From Bifiguratus adelaidae (lineage: Eukaryota; Mucoromycota; Endogonomycetes; Endogonales), in contig MVBO01000085.1 of the NCBI GenBank assembly GCA_002261195.1, positions 1-63,072 of the forward strand: a DNA stretch of 63,072 bases, given 5' to 3'. Positions within the stretch are counted from its first letter, which is position 1. Every line of letters begins with the position of its first letter. Positions 23,903 to 35,100 of this stretch are shown piece after piece. The notes below the pieces were generated by a model. That model ran no database searches. It had not been told where the DNA came from and saw only the letters and a list, made by a program, of their open reading frames with translations. Made by a program: the position numbers and the translations under genes.

Positions 23903-24994
23903 ATGGCGTCTACCGTCAAGGTAAAGTGAGGAAGGAGAGAGAGTGAGCGGGAGGCTAACGCGTGTTTAGGTGGCCAATATTTCGCCTTTGGTGACGCCAG
24001 ACATCCTTCGACGAATGTTTGAGTTCCTTGGAGAGGTGACCGAGCTTGTCATGAACGCTAGGTATGGCTTTTGGACTTTGTCATTGTTTTTATCTCATAC
24101 CTTTCAGTCCTCACGGCGACGGGTTCAAGGAAGCGACGATAGAGTACACGACACCAGAAGCAGCACAAACAGCGCTCCATCTTTCCGGCACAGAATTAGG
24201 CGACCGTATCCTACTCGTCACCCACGCCCGCCCTCATCCACTCCACCTTGATCCGACCAAATGGGACGAAATGTCACGGACCGTTTATGTTGGCAATCTG
24301 GCCCAAACCATCACCCAAGACGAAATAGCCACCTTTTTCGGGAGCTGTGGACCGGTCACCTTTGTCAAATTGGCGGGTGATCCAACGCAAGCGACCCGCT
24401 ATGCTTTTGTCGAATTTGCGACCATTGAAGCTGCGCAAGCTGCTCTGGCTATGCGTGGATCTATCTTAGGTGATCGACCGGTAGTGTAAGTCAATTATTG
24501 TCTTAAACAATGATTTAAGCAAGGTGTAGGGTCAATCATTCCAAGAATCCCATAAGCAAACCGGTCGTCAAGGAGGATGAAGGCAGCGCGATGCGTAAAG
24601 TCGAAGAGGCATCACGACGTATAGCGAGTCGGCTAGAGGGCGGTCGTCGATCCCATTCCAGCGATTCTCATCGCTCTAGGTCAAGAAGCCGGAGCCCACG
24701 ACGACGACGACGACGAGGTAAGTATCCATGTTTTAGTCTTTCCGGTTGTTCACATGTGCAGATGAACGGCGACGAAGGAGTTCAAGGGCTCGAGATGGCC
24801 ATCGACGGGATAGGCATCACAGAGACCGATCGCGAGGAAGCGATAGAGACATGGATCGGTATAGGGATTACGGCAGAGATAGGGACAGATCCCGGTCTCG
24901 TGACCGACGACAGGATCGCAAAAGGGATCGGGACAGGGACCGCGAAAGGGATCGATATTATGAACGAGACAGACGGAAAAGATCACGTTCCTAA
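23903..24994 (+). CDS. SREK1-like SR splicing regulator (two RRMs + RS domain)
   Basis: Exons 23903-23920, 23970-24061, 24108-24485, 24530-24717 and 24762-24994 give 302 aa. RRM1 (residues about 4-80) starts TVKVANISPLVTPDILRRMF with FLGEVTEL, the arrangement of SREK1/SRrp86, where RNP motifs are weak. RRM2 (about 93-165) has RTVYVGNL and RYAFVEF. The link VNHSKNPISKP also matches SREK1. The C-terminus is a long RS domain that turns into RD/RE dipeptides (RDRDRERDRYYERDRRKRSRS-type, cited in part). It probably regulates splice-site choice, consistent with the dense introns of this genome. Exon 1 codes six residues only. It ends 16 bp from the stop of the convergent mannosyltransferase. Confidence 0.82.
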
Positions 24995-25010
24995 ATCTAT
25001 GAGTACACAA

Positions 25011-26354
25011 TTACCAGGTCCAACTCTTCTTTTGTTGTTTCTTGATCCAGTCGCGCCAACGTGGCAAACACGTATCAGGCGCCAGATCATGGTTCAGACT
25101 TGACTTGGTGTCTGTTGTGGGACAATCGCAATTGCAGCCCAATTTGGATTCCTTGCTGGGACAATGCCGGTACCAATCGTGTTGATACCCAATGTCCTCA
25201 AAGTAGTGGATTTGCTCTGTGCTTAAAAAGAGACCTGCTGCCAACGAATGCACAGGCGCATCCCCCCAGCGTTCATAAAAGAAATTACCGGTCTTGTCGA
25301 GATAATTAAAGTAGTCCATGTACTGAGGAGAACGCCATAGATTAAGCGATGCAATCTCGAAATTTGACCAGAAATGACAGAGGTTATAGTCGCCGTTGGG
25401 TTGACGAAAGTAGGGAAACAAGGGATTAGTCGGTTCTGGCAAGCCACTGTGTGGTCCGATGGTTGCCGTAGAGGTTTCTTTTGGATTACGAGGTTCTAGA
25501 TTGAGGCGGCGAAGTCGTGCATATTCGAGGGTCGTTTGCCATAGCGAGGGAATGGTTTGCGGTATCTCTGTAAGCGTGATGACGAAGCCATAGAGCTTGT
25601 TGTGCTTCTCCATGAAGATAAAAGGGTCGTAGGTGATGTCACAATAGTACTTGACACCCGGTTCTACTCTCCAATACCAATCATACCTGGGCAGAGATGG
25701 CTAGGTAGTTAGTTGAGGAAGCCGCAATGACAGGCCACCATTCGGCCAACTACTTACTTATCCAAGAGGGGATGACGGAAAAAGAAGCCAGAGTTGAAGC
25801 GGCACATGTGTCGATAGGTTTCACTTCCTCCATAATAAATGCCATCCTTCTCCATACGTTCTCGACACTCTGCCGCATAGGTTTGATTGACATGAGCGGG
25901 ATAGCTCCAATGTTCCTCGGGGATCAAACCAAATTCCATCTCTGCATCCGACACCCTGTGCATGGCTTCCTTGAATTCGGGTGTAAACGGTTCATCGTTC
26001 AAAAAGACGTAGGGATAATGAAAGTTTCTGTTGAATCGCTCCTCCAGGTTCCGTATAGCTGATGTCATGGACTCTTGTTCACTGGATACCTTCTCAGCAC
26101 AAATCACATGTGCATCTCTCGCCCGCCCCTTACCTGTTCCTCACCAAGACCACAAAAGCAGCCTTGGCCTTTCTCGATGGAGGTTTGGTCTGCAGTGCTC
26201 GTTGCGGTAGACATACCCGTACATCGTATCCACTATACCATGCCTCGGGTTGTAGACTCGTCGATACCTCTCTTCTCTGACTAATCTTGTACAAGATGAG
26301 GAGGAAGAGGAGGAACGACAAAGCTACCCATCCTTTCCTCCGTACAGGTAACAT
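25011..26354 (-). CDS. GT15 alpha-1,2-mannosyltransferase (KRE2/MNT1 family), copy A
   Basis: Exons 26134-26354, 25758-26081 and 25011-25686 give 406 aa. It is a type II Golgi protein: a short basic N-terminus, signal anchor WVALSFLLFLLILYKIS (residues about 9-25), stem, then the catalytic domain. Family motifs are RNFHYPYVFLNDEPF, PEEHWSYP, YRHMCRFNSGFF, WYWRVEPGVKYYCD and YNLCHFWSNFEIASL, the last holding the conserved Glu near the active site, then FYERWGDAPVH. These enzymes use GDP-mannose to extend O- and N-linked mannans of the cell wall. A paralogue (copy B) lies divergently 483 bp away. Confidence 0.93.
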
Positions 26355-26837
26355 GTGATGTGTGAAAAAATCGCTCTGCGCGCAACCCGGATTTTAAGCA
26401 ATTGCGTGTTGCATGCATACCTGTGCAGGAACTACGACAACCACCACAATTATTTGGATCAGTTTGAAGATCAACGCAGGAAGGTGGCATTCCATGGTAT
26501 CTTGGCAGTGAGATTTCATCAGAGGAGTGTGCATGCATGAAATGAGAGCCAATGGGAGAGAGACGGTAAGAGTATGTATGCATTTGGATCCTGGTAGGGA
26601 AATTGCTCTCTTATGTAAACCATGCTGTACGGAGCTGTGTTTTCGCTTGTGACGTATATAATTCCCATCGATGGGCCAGGTTTCGATAACACATGCTATC
26701 GTTGATGCCGTTGTATACAATTTACTCGACCCACTTCTCCCGCTATCACTACCTATCTCGTGCTCTTTTCGAAACAATTACATTTCCCCTTTCCAAAATG
26801 ACATCACTTTATATAGCCTTGCTCTTCCCTCTTCTAC
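26355..26837. promoter_or_regulatory. Divergent region between the two mannosyltransferases
   Basis: These 483 bp hold both promoters. TATATA at 26810-26815 lies 23-28 bp before the copy B start. On the minus strand one frame encodes a short cysteine motif (CVDLQTDPNNCGGC, about 26427-26474) followed by a GTATGC donor-like site; it has no signal peptide or full gene around it. Confidence 0.4.
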
Positions 26838-27965
26838 ATGCGGGCTGTGGTGAGGAACAGTCTGGTAGCAAGTCTAGTGATATGTCTAGTACTCTATCTC
26901 GGTATACAGAGACCTACCGTGGTTACCACTGGAGACTCTACCTTTAGAGACCTCGAGTCATTGAATCCCTCTCATATACCCGTCACCCATACCGATCCCA
27001 GTGTTATCCTCAACGACGCAGTGGAGCCATGGCAGAATACAACTAGAGCCAAGGCGGCTATTGTCATCCTCGTACGAAATAACGAGATCGATGATATACG
27101 GTATACGCTACGACAGTTTGAAAACCGTTTTAACCGCAAGTTCAATTATCCCTACGTCTTTCTCAACGATGTCGAGTTTACGGACGAGTTCAAGGAATTG
27201 ACAACTACCATGACCAAGGCCGAGACGAAGTACGGCGTCATTCCCAAGGAGCATTGGAGTTATCCTGGCTGGATTGATGTTGCAAAAGCGGATCAGTTGC
27301 GAGAGCAGATGGGCGCGAACGGCGTGATTTACGGCTCTAGCTTACCCTACCGGCACATGTGTCGATTCAACTCGGGTTTCTTTTACCATCATCCTCTTTT
27401 ACAGGAATACGACTACTACTGGCGAGTGGAACCGACCGTCGACTTTTACTGTGATCTCGACTATGATCCCTTTTTGTTCATGCAACAAAACGGCAAAAGG
27501 TATGGCTTCACCATCACCTTGTACGAATTTGAACAAACGATTCCTACCCTTTGGGAAACCACCAAAGCCTTCATGAGAGAGCACCCGGATCTGATGCCGG
27601 AAAACAATCTGATGGACTTTCTTTCCAACGACAAGGGCAACACCTACAACCTCTGTCACTTCTGGTCCAATTTTGAGATTGCGGATTTACGACTATGGCG
27701 ATCGGAAGCCTACCAGTCCTATTTCGACTATCTCGACAAGGCTGGTGGTTTCTTTTACGAACGATGGGGGGATGCGCCAGTGCATTCTATCGGGGCGGCC
27801 TTATTTTTGCAAAAAGACGAGGTGCATTTCTTTAACGATATCGGGTACCGACACAATCCCTATATCCACTGTCCGCAAGACAAGTCTTTATTAAAAAAGT
27901 GTCACTGTGATCCCGCAGATAATTTTGGCAAGTATCGGCGGGGCTTGGCATGTATGAAGGGCTAA
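26838..27965 (+). CDS. GT15 alpha-1,2-mannosyltransferase (KRE2/MNT1 family), copy B
   Basis: A single exon of 375 aa. The signal anchor is SLVASLVICLVLYLGI (residues about 8-23). The catalytic domain has RKFNYPYVFLNDVEF, PKEHWSYPG, YRHMCRFNSGFF, YYWRVEPTVDFYCD, YNLCHFWSNFEIADL and FYERWGDAPVHSIGAALFLQ. The protein is shorter than copy A, lacking its insertion before the YNLCHFWSNFE block, and has no introns while A has two. Both would act in Golgi mannan synthesis with GDP-mannose. An N-glycosylation site NTT lies in the stem. The next gene, EXO1, converges with its stop 110 bp away. Confidence 0.95.
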   Translation: MRAVVRNSLVASLVICLVLYLGIQRPTVVTTGDSTFRDLESLNPSHIPVTHTDPSVILNDAVEPWQNTTRAKAAIVILVRNNEIDDIRYTLRQFENRFNRKFNYPYVFLNDVEFTDEFKELTTTMTKAETKYGVIPKEHWSYPGWIDVAKADQLREQMGANGVIYGSSLPYRHMCRFNSGFFYHHPLLQEYDYYWRVEPTVDFYCDLDYDPFLFMQQNGKRYGFTITLYEFEQTIPTLWETTKAFMREHPDLMPENNLMDFLSNDKGNTYNLCHFWSNFEIADLRLWRSEAYQSYFDYLDKAGGFFYERWGDAPVHSIGAALFLQKDEVHFFNDIGYRHNPYIHCPQDKSLLKKCHCDPADNFGKYRRGLACMKG

Positions 27966-28074
27966 TGCGTTCTATTTCTAGATTGGGATGGGTATTCTTG
28001 TACAGCACGTTTCCTCAATGTCCAAAATGGTCACATATAGACGGGTCGTGATGCCGACGTAAATGTACAATAGT

Positions 28075-30149
28075 TCAAGGCTTCCGATATCGGAAGTTTT
28101 CTAGTGCCTTGCTCGACGTAGATCTGGGTGCGCATAAAGTCGGTTTCTTTTCGAGTTGGTATCGAGGCGTGCCTTTGGTGAGGAGCAGGGTGGAGGAGCT
28201 GTTGAGACTGAATCGTTGACGCCATCCTAAAGCAATACGTCGCGTATGCTCCTTTTTCTCTGGTACTTCATCTTCCTCCGTCCTAGCTTCGTCTTCTGTT
28301 CGCGCATCTTTTGCGTCATTCTCCTTGTCTCCAGTCAATGCTGGTTGGGTTGGCTTGCTCGTCTTGTCCTTGGCAAAGAAGCTACTCTTGTCTAGGATGA
28401 TGGTGGTATTCTGTGGGTCGCACGTGGCGAGGGGTTTTCTTGCGGATGTGGGTTTGGGTCGAATGTAACGTTCCTCATCCTCTTGCGACGAGTCTGAGGA
28501 CCGTTTTCGCGATTCAGTGGACATTTGGCGGTCCAGAACCAATTCTGCGAAGCTTTCGCGGGTGCTTGCCTGGCTGCTTGTGATTGTTTCCTGAGAGTCC
28601 GAGAATGACATTTCTTTCTTGACCAAGTGGGTCGTGTCAGTTTCATCGGCGTCTACTTGAGGCGATTCATTAGGTTGCGACTCCGTGTCTTGTTCGTTGT
28701 TCTTTTGAGTGTCTAAAGGTTTGGTAGCGGATTTGGCAAAATAAGAAGCAATCGTACGTTGAGGTCTTCGCAATGGCTGCGACTTCTGCTGCGTAAATGC
28801 ACCGACATGTGGCATACGCTGTGGACGTATTGGCTGCAGAACGTGGTCAGATTCTGGCAAAACCCGGTCCTGTTCTTACCGGTCGGTTTTCTTTATCGGC
28901 ATCTTCATCAAAGATCAATTCCACGAATCGCTTCTTGCTGATGGGATCGACGTCCCCAATGGCAATGGAATGCGCGATATCGTCCTTAATCAAGCTAAAT
29001 GCCAGCTACAGGTTATGGGCCTGCCTAGCAACATGCACGCTTACTTACGGGCCTAGAAAATCCATGTCGGTAATGTCAATGTCTGGAGGAAGAGGGGTGA
29101 CGGTGACGAGAAATTTGGTGTCCATGTCGTAGACACGTTGGAATAAGAAGGTCAACTCGGCACGTTGAAAGTCTTGCTCATAGTCTCTTGGCACTTTATG
29201 CTGGCCTTCAAGCCGAAGGAATTTGATCGCCTAGTTGAGTCAGCTCATGTTCGCGGCGGGAGAATGCTCACCTTTTCCGCTGTGTTGAACCTTCGCAACA
29301 GCCGATGCGCCTTTTTCAGGCCTAGTCCAGGTACTGAAGCCACGTAATCACATCCTGATAATATACACATTTGTCGCATCTGCGCATCGCCCCATCCAAG
29401 CAGGTTCACCTCCTTGACATCCGCGAATCGCTCCTTTTTAATCTCTACACAATGTCCCGCTTGATCCAACTTTAGCAGCACCACAGAGCAGCCAAAAGCC
29501 AACAAGTCGGAATCCTCTGTGATGATGGCAGTTATTTTGTTCGTCCTCTGAAGATACGTCAACTGTGCATCGGCTTCGTAGGGTGCTACCACATATTGGA
29601 TGTTTTCCTTCTTCAATGCCTAATTTATGCTCAGAATACGCGTCGAATAGCTGCTTGTCTTACCAAAATCACTTTATACGCCATTTGTGGAGTAACATCG
29701 ACCGCTTTTGAGAAGTATTCTTGAGCTTCCTTCTTTCTCCCCTCCTTCAACAAGGCCATTCCTTTTTCCCTGTTCTCCTCCCGGTGTCTAAAATACATCA
29801 GATGTGACCCCACGCGACAAAACCTACTTTTTCCGCACACCTTCGGTCGTTCCTTTGGAAGGCAAATAATCCCCATCAAAGACGACGATAGGCGCGATAT
29901 CGTGATACATAAGCATCTTTATCTTGTTCATAAAGTACTGGACAAACCTAAGCCATGTCAGTGCAGGCTTTCGTATCGCACCACGTACTTGTCTGTTGGT
30001 TCACCAAGACACAGCTCTGTCGCGCACGATAGTGCACCCCGGTGAAGCCACACGTATCCATCTACACCTATCGTCTGTCCCGTGTATTCGCGTATATGCG
30101 TGTGATTGTGGATAGATTTCAAGAGGGGAAGCAGACCGGTGATGCCCAT
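28075..30149 (-). CDS. EXO1: Exonuclease 1 (XPG/Rad2 family)
   Basis: Seven exons (29989-30149, 29828-29947, 29664-29787, 29272-29619, 29049-29230, 28880-28994, 28075-28833) give 602 aa. The N-nuclease domain starts MGITGLLPLLKSIHNHTHIR with GVDGYVWLHRG and VVFDGDYLPSK. The I-domain has YVVAPYEADAQLTYL and TEDSDLLAFG, with acidic metal ligands, then the helix-hairpin-helix SGCDYVASVPGLGLKKAH. Exo1 is a 5'-3' exonuclease and flap endonuclease acting in mismatch repair, end resection and telomere processing. The C-terminal tail is disordered and has QRTIASYF (residues 375-382), a good PCNA-binding PIP box. Exon 7's acceptor was chosen because it alone restores the frame with a 46-nt intron. Confidence 0.93.
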
Positions 30150-30382
30150 GAGCGAAAGGGCAAAATAGTCGCGTCGGTGTGCAGTTTTCCTTTTTTGTGT
30201 AAAAGTCTTGCTTTTTCTAAAATGGAAAAGAGAAAGTGGTCTTGAGCATACGAGTGAAATGAGGACTCTTCTTATGGTACATTTGACCACACCGGAAAAG
30301 GAACACAATACAAGAGATGTGCACGATAAAAGAGGTAAATGGTCGTGCTTTTGGGTTGGGGTATGCAGTGTATCCTCTAACT

Positions 30383-31538
30383 CTAATCCTCACCAATCAA
30401 CACCCATTTAAAATACTCGTATACACTCCAGCTAATGGCGGTACTCGGCATGTGGCTCAACACGCGGGGCTTCATGCCTCTATATAAACCTTTCAGTCCG
30501 TGACGTTCCCAGATGATACCGAATGCCTCCTTCAGACCGGAACAATTTCTGATCTGAAGATCTGTGGATGTCCCTCGGGTTTGCAACAATGTCTTGACGA
30601 CGTCTAGAGGGGTCGTAACAGCTGCTGCCAGCGCGCCAGCTCCTCCACCGGCCAATACGTGCGTGAGCGGATCGTAGCCACCGCGAGGATTAATCCACTT
30701 GCGAAGGTATTCGTAGGAGGCGAATTGAATGGATTGGAAGGGGATGTTCATGGTTAACGTTGTGGGATAAGAGATGTAAAATGCGCGGAGGCCTTCGCGA
30801 GTATACACCTGTCGAGCGCACTCAAAAACTGAACGATATGTCGAACCATGTATCTGCATGCGTTGCTTGACGACTGTTGCGAAAAGGACGCATCAGCTAG
30901 GCACGGTGAACGTTCAAGAACTTACCATCGAAAGGATTCATCAGGCCATCATGTGCGATCGTTGCAAAAGCCCCTGCACAGGCGCTGCCGAGCAATTGCC
31001 TGGTTCCACTCCCACCACCAACAAATAGGTCCTTCATTTGCTCATAGATAGCGAAATAGAGTGCATGTGCCGGACCAGCACCTAGCATGACACTGTTTAT
31101 ACCGCGCCAAAGGGTGCGCGCTCCCTCATTCACCGTTATGCGAGAAAAGGCATTCAATACGCCGTTGTAAACGGCTTGCGGTGTTGGATTAAGTACTTGC
31201 ATACGAGTTTTGATGGAATCTACTGGATACATGACCGTATGTTCGGCTATACCGGCCAATGCGCCAGCAGTCGCGTTTTGAAGTGCACTGGCCTTGCTGC
31301 CTAGTGATTCATAATCGTAGTCATCATCTTCTTGAGACATTGCGGCAGATACGTCGGTCGGCAGGGGATTGGGATTGCTTGACGGATTCGAAGATGTTGA
31401 GGCATGTTGATGAACATTGCTGGCGTTGTGCGTGGAGAGATTGTTTAAAATGTGAGGTGTGGTCGGGGTTGCAGAAAATGGTACAAGCGGGGTTGTTCGG
31501 AATGCGTGCGAATGAGGAGGTGGTTCAGTGTGGGACAT
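30383..31538 (-). CDS. Mitochondrial iron carrier, mitoferrin (Mrs3/Mrs4 type)
   Basis: Exons 30926-31538 and 30383-30873 give 367 aa. Three mitochondrial carrier repeats carry the signature motifs PVDSIKTRMQ, PFDVVKQRMQ and PLDVVKTLLQ. Family-specific stretches include AGIAEHTVMYPVDSIKTRMQ, ARTLWRGINSVMLGAGPAHA, AFYISYPTTLTMNIPFQSIQ and GLYRGMKPRVLSHMPSTAIS. Mitoferrins bring ferrous iron into the matrix for haem and Fe-S synthesis. An N-terminal Ser/Thr/Pro/Asn-rich extension of about 90 residues precedes the first repeat and is unusually long. The start at 31538 (MSHTEPPPH) is the first ATG in the frame. Functionally it pairs with the Fe-S glutaredoxin elsewhere in the window. Confidence 0.93.
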
Positions 31539-32192
31539 GAAGGCGATGTGTAATGCGATCAATCGATCACTTGATGAGAAGCAACAATCCTAAAAGCCAA
31601 ATTGAGTATGAGTGCAGGTAGAAGATGAGCCGCTTTGAGACGCATCGTCACATGTTGCGGCGATCCGTGCATAAAGCAAATCAAGCGAATGACGTAGACG
31701 AGTCTAGGGTGTACGTTACCCTGCAGCCGGTCGCACTCCCGATTTACCCGCTACCCAAACACCGAATCTACAGCGGACGATACAATAGAACGCCCCGCTG
31801 CCAACGTCCAATTAGCTTACCTTGAATGTCTTCGATCGGTGGGCCAGCTACGTGGGTCGCAGTCTCTATACAGAACAAAGCAATTCAACAGAGACGGAAA
31901 GAGGCAACAGAACGCAATGAACTCGAGACAGGAGAACCAAAGATCAAAAAATTTGAGATGTTTCGCCATCTGGCGTCATTGTATGCTTGTGGGGAGTATT
32001 TGGACGATTACTGTTGACATACATGCTATACACTAGGCGCATTTAGACATCGACTAGTTGCTTGTACGTGCGCATATCACAAGACTCGCTCAATATCCAC
32101 ATCTACACATCTTCACAGACAACAAGTAAGCTCGACCTTTCTCGCTCAAATTGGCCACTTCACGTCACGTCCGTTTGTAATATACCCCCTTC
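31539..32192. other. Divergent intergenic region mitoferrin / NUP188
   Basis: These 654 bp are the longest gene-free gap inside the mapped genes. ORFs of up to 67 codons occur but show no family likeness. The region must hold both promoters; no repeat or RNA gene was recognised. Confidence 0.4.
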
Positions 32193-35100
32193 ATGGAGGA
32201 GCAGACAAGGTGAGTGAGTCACAGGAATGACGCGTTATTTATGGTCATTCTGTTCAGATCATGGTCAGCCTTGTACAATACGCTGGTCGATGATCAGGCT
32301 ACATGCTCTCACGAAAGTTTGTTGAGACTACTAAAGAGCAAGACACCTCAATTCACAAAGGGACTTGACGCTTTTCCACGGCGGAGTACGACGACGGTTC
32401 CAATCAAGGAAGGTGACTGGATCGTCTACCAAGACAACCGTTATGCGATACATGCGAACGAGGTGGATTTACTTAACAAGCTTTCGGCAATCACACAACT
32501 AGACACGACAGAATGTGTTGGTCTATGGAAAGGCTTTGTCAGGGATACGCTAAAGCAGGATACCGCAAAGGAGGTAGACAATGCTGATGCCTATCTTCCA
32601 TCCCTCATTCTGCTTCATTATGACGAGCGGCTTTCGTTTCTCAAGACACTGGCAACTTTGTTCCGAGCGGGTGACGATCAGAACAGCTTGCATCACAAGG
32701 CAATCTTACCCACACAAGACGCCCTTCTTGGGGATGACGACGGCGATGCATTCATTAATACCATCTTTTCTCAATACTGCAAGCTGCTACAAAGCGAAAT
32801 ACCCAAAGTCATCGAGTTTTCCGATGAATTAACCGATCTATGGGCTCGACAGTGCGCTCGAGAGCAAATTGCGTTACTGCAGATTTTGTTCCTCGTATTC
32901 TATGACGATATCCGTTGCACGCCGACTTGGACAAGAAGGATTTTTGATGAGTTTAAAAGGACAGACTTTGGTCAGCGTCAACGCCTACAAGATATCATTG
33001 ACGACGAAACGTCCGATCTCCTCTCACAATCAACGCAACTCGCAATCCTTATTTCGATAGAGATACTCGATTTAGATACTGAAGCAGGTTCTGATATGAA
33101 GACAGACGTAGCCGACAAGCACTCAATCGACGAGTCACGCACGACAAATCAATTGGTACTATCCATGGATAAGACAAGGGAAAGCGCACTCTTGCTGCTT
33201 GCGTGGGCATTCTACCTAGAAAAGCTGTCATGCGGCAAAAGCAATGGCGAGGATCAGACGCTCATCACCGAGGCGCTTCGATTAGGTGCAATTTCGAAGC
33301 TTGCTGAAATCTTGAACGGCCCCAATATGGACGAGTTGATCAATATAGACGCCATTGGATATCGAAGCGTCATCAAAAGTTTGGTTTCAAGCTTCTTAAT
33401 ACGCATACGCATCAGCTACGTTCAATCAAGCATATATCAACAGTTCGTCTCCTGCTTTGCTTTACTTTACGAAGGGCAACCAGACTTGACCGACGAATTC
33501 TGGATACGCGACATTTCGGACATTGATCGGTCATCATTATTGGCAGTAGCCAGAGCACGATTTCCCACGCAATTTCGACCATTTGTGCGCTTATTGGCTT
33601 CGCTGACCGGGACACCCAAATTCAGATCAGGTTCTCGCATGTCTGCTCGCATGGTCGCCCAACAGTTTGCAGTTATACCACGCGTCACACTTGTTGAGCA
33701 GCAAGGCATGGAATATGAGGTTGACACGCATACCATCTCGTCATTCGCGAGTCCGAAAGTGATCTGCACCAAGACCATTGCTGTATCAGATGTTCAGCCG
33801 TCTTCAGTCATCATACCGGCAGGCACAACTGGTCATATTGTGTCAGCTCCAGGAGAACCCAAGGTCATTCAATGGGACATGTCCTTTTCTGGATGGTTTC
33901 TACTCGTCGATCTTTTGCGTGCCTTCGTCAGCAGGCCTCCTGGCTCAATATATCACGGAGACAGCAAATTTGTGCAAGACAGCTTAGCCGGAGACGATGT
34001 TGCAGTTGTGGAGGATGCCTTGCATCTCCTAAAGGCTACGCTGCAGGCAGATCGTGAGGTCTCTCATACGCTTATCCAACATTTGGAGTCTCTCGAAATC
34101 GGACCCACGACCAAGAACGACATGATGGCGCTCTTGTTGGAAGTCATGGAACATGCCGCCGCGCTACACTCCGTGGCTGAGAACGTATTTTCTCTTGCTT
34201 TGGAATGTTTTCGCGCCTTTCTGCCTTTGCATGAGTACGAGGCGTTTGCGTATCTCCGAAAGAGTCTTCTTTTACCGAGCGAAGCTCTTGGACGAAGTTC
34301 AAACGCTCCGTCGCAAGTCGAATATATAATCAAGCGAATTGAAGCTGTCAGCGGTTCATATTCAGTCACTTTCGCCTTTCTCGACTTGCTTGAGGACCTC
34401 ATCAAGATTGGCAAGCAGTCTGTCAACGCTCAATCGACCGAAGTCCTGTCTGGAGCCCAAGTTCAAGTTGAAGTCATTAGTACATGTTTAAACTTTGTGG
34501 AGTCTGACATGCTGCCGAACTATGCGACCTGGCGCTACAATGATATCGCGGATCGTTTCCGCATTGGCACCAAAATTGCAAGTATACTCTCAAGTGTTCT
34601 GTCCCCTTTTCCGTCGCTTCCCGGCAGTATCAACTCTGGCGGTCACCTGCATACGATTCATAATGCCTTGATCGACAAATACATCTTGCAAGCAAATTCA
34701 CATGGTCTTTTCGCCATCATCAATATCATCAGCAATACCAAGGCCATCATCGATTCGTTGGCTCTTCACGATCGCATTCGAGAGGCTCAACTTGCCGAGC
34801 AATCGCTTATCGCAAGTTTGGAATTTCTGCGACAGCTTCTAAGCACAGAACAGGAGATTGGGCAGGGTACGGTAACGCAACTTCACAAGACGCTCCTGCA
34901 GACCATAATTGGACGCGACAACAGGTATTTTGTCAATATCATTCTCCACGGCATACTGTATGGTGGAGATGTCTACGTTCCAAGACTTTGTATAGCCATT
35001 GTGACTCTCTTAGTTCAGCTCTCAGCGAAGGATGAAAGCATCAAAGGCAGCTTTGTTGGATATTTTGGAGTAGAGGAGGAATCAAGTCAGTTGATCGACA

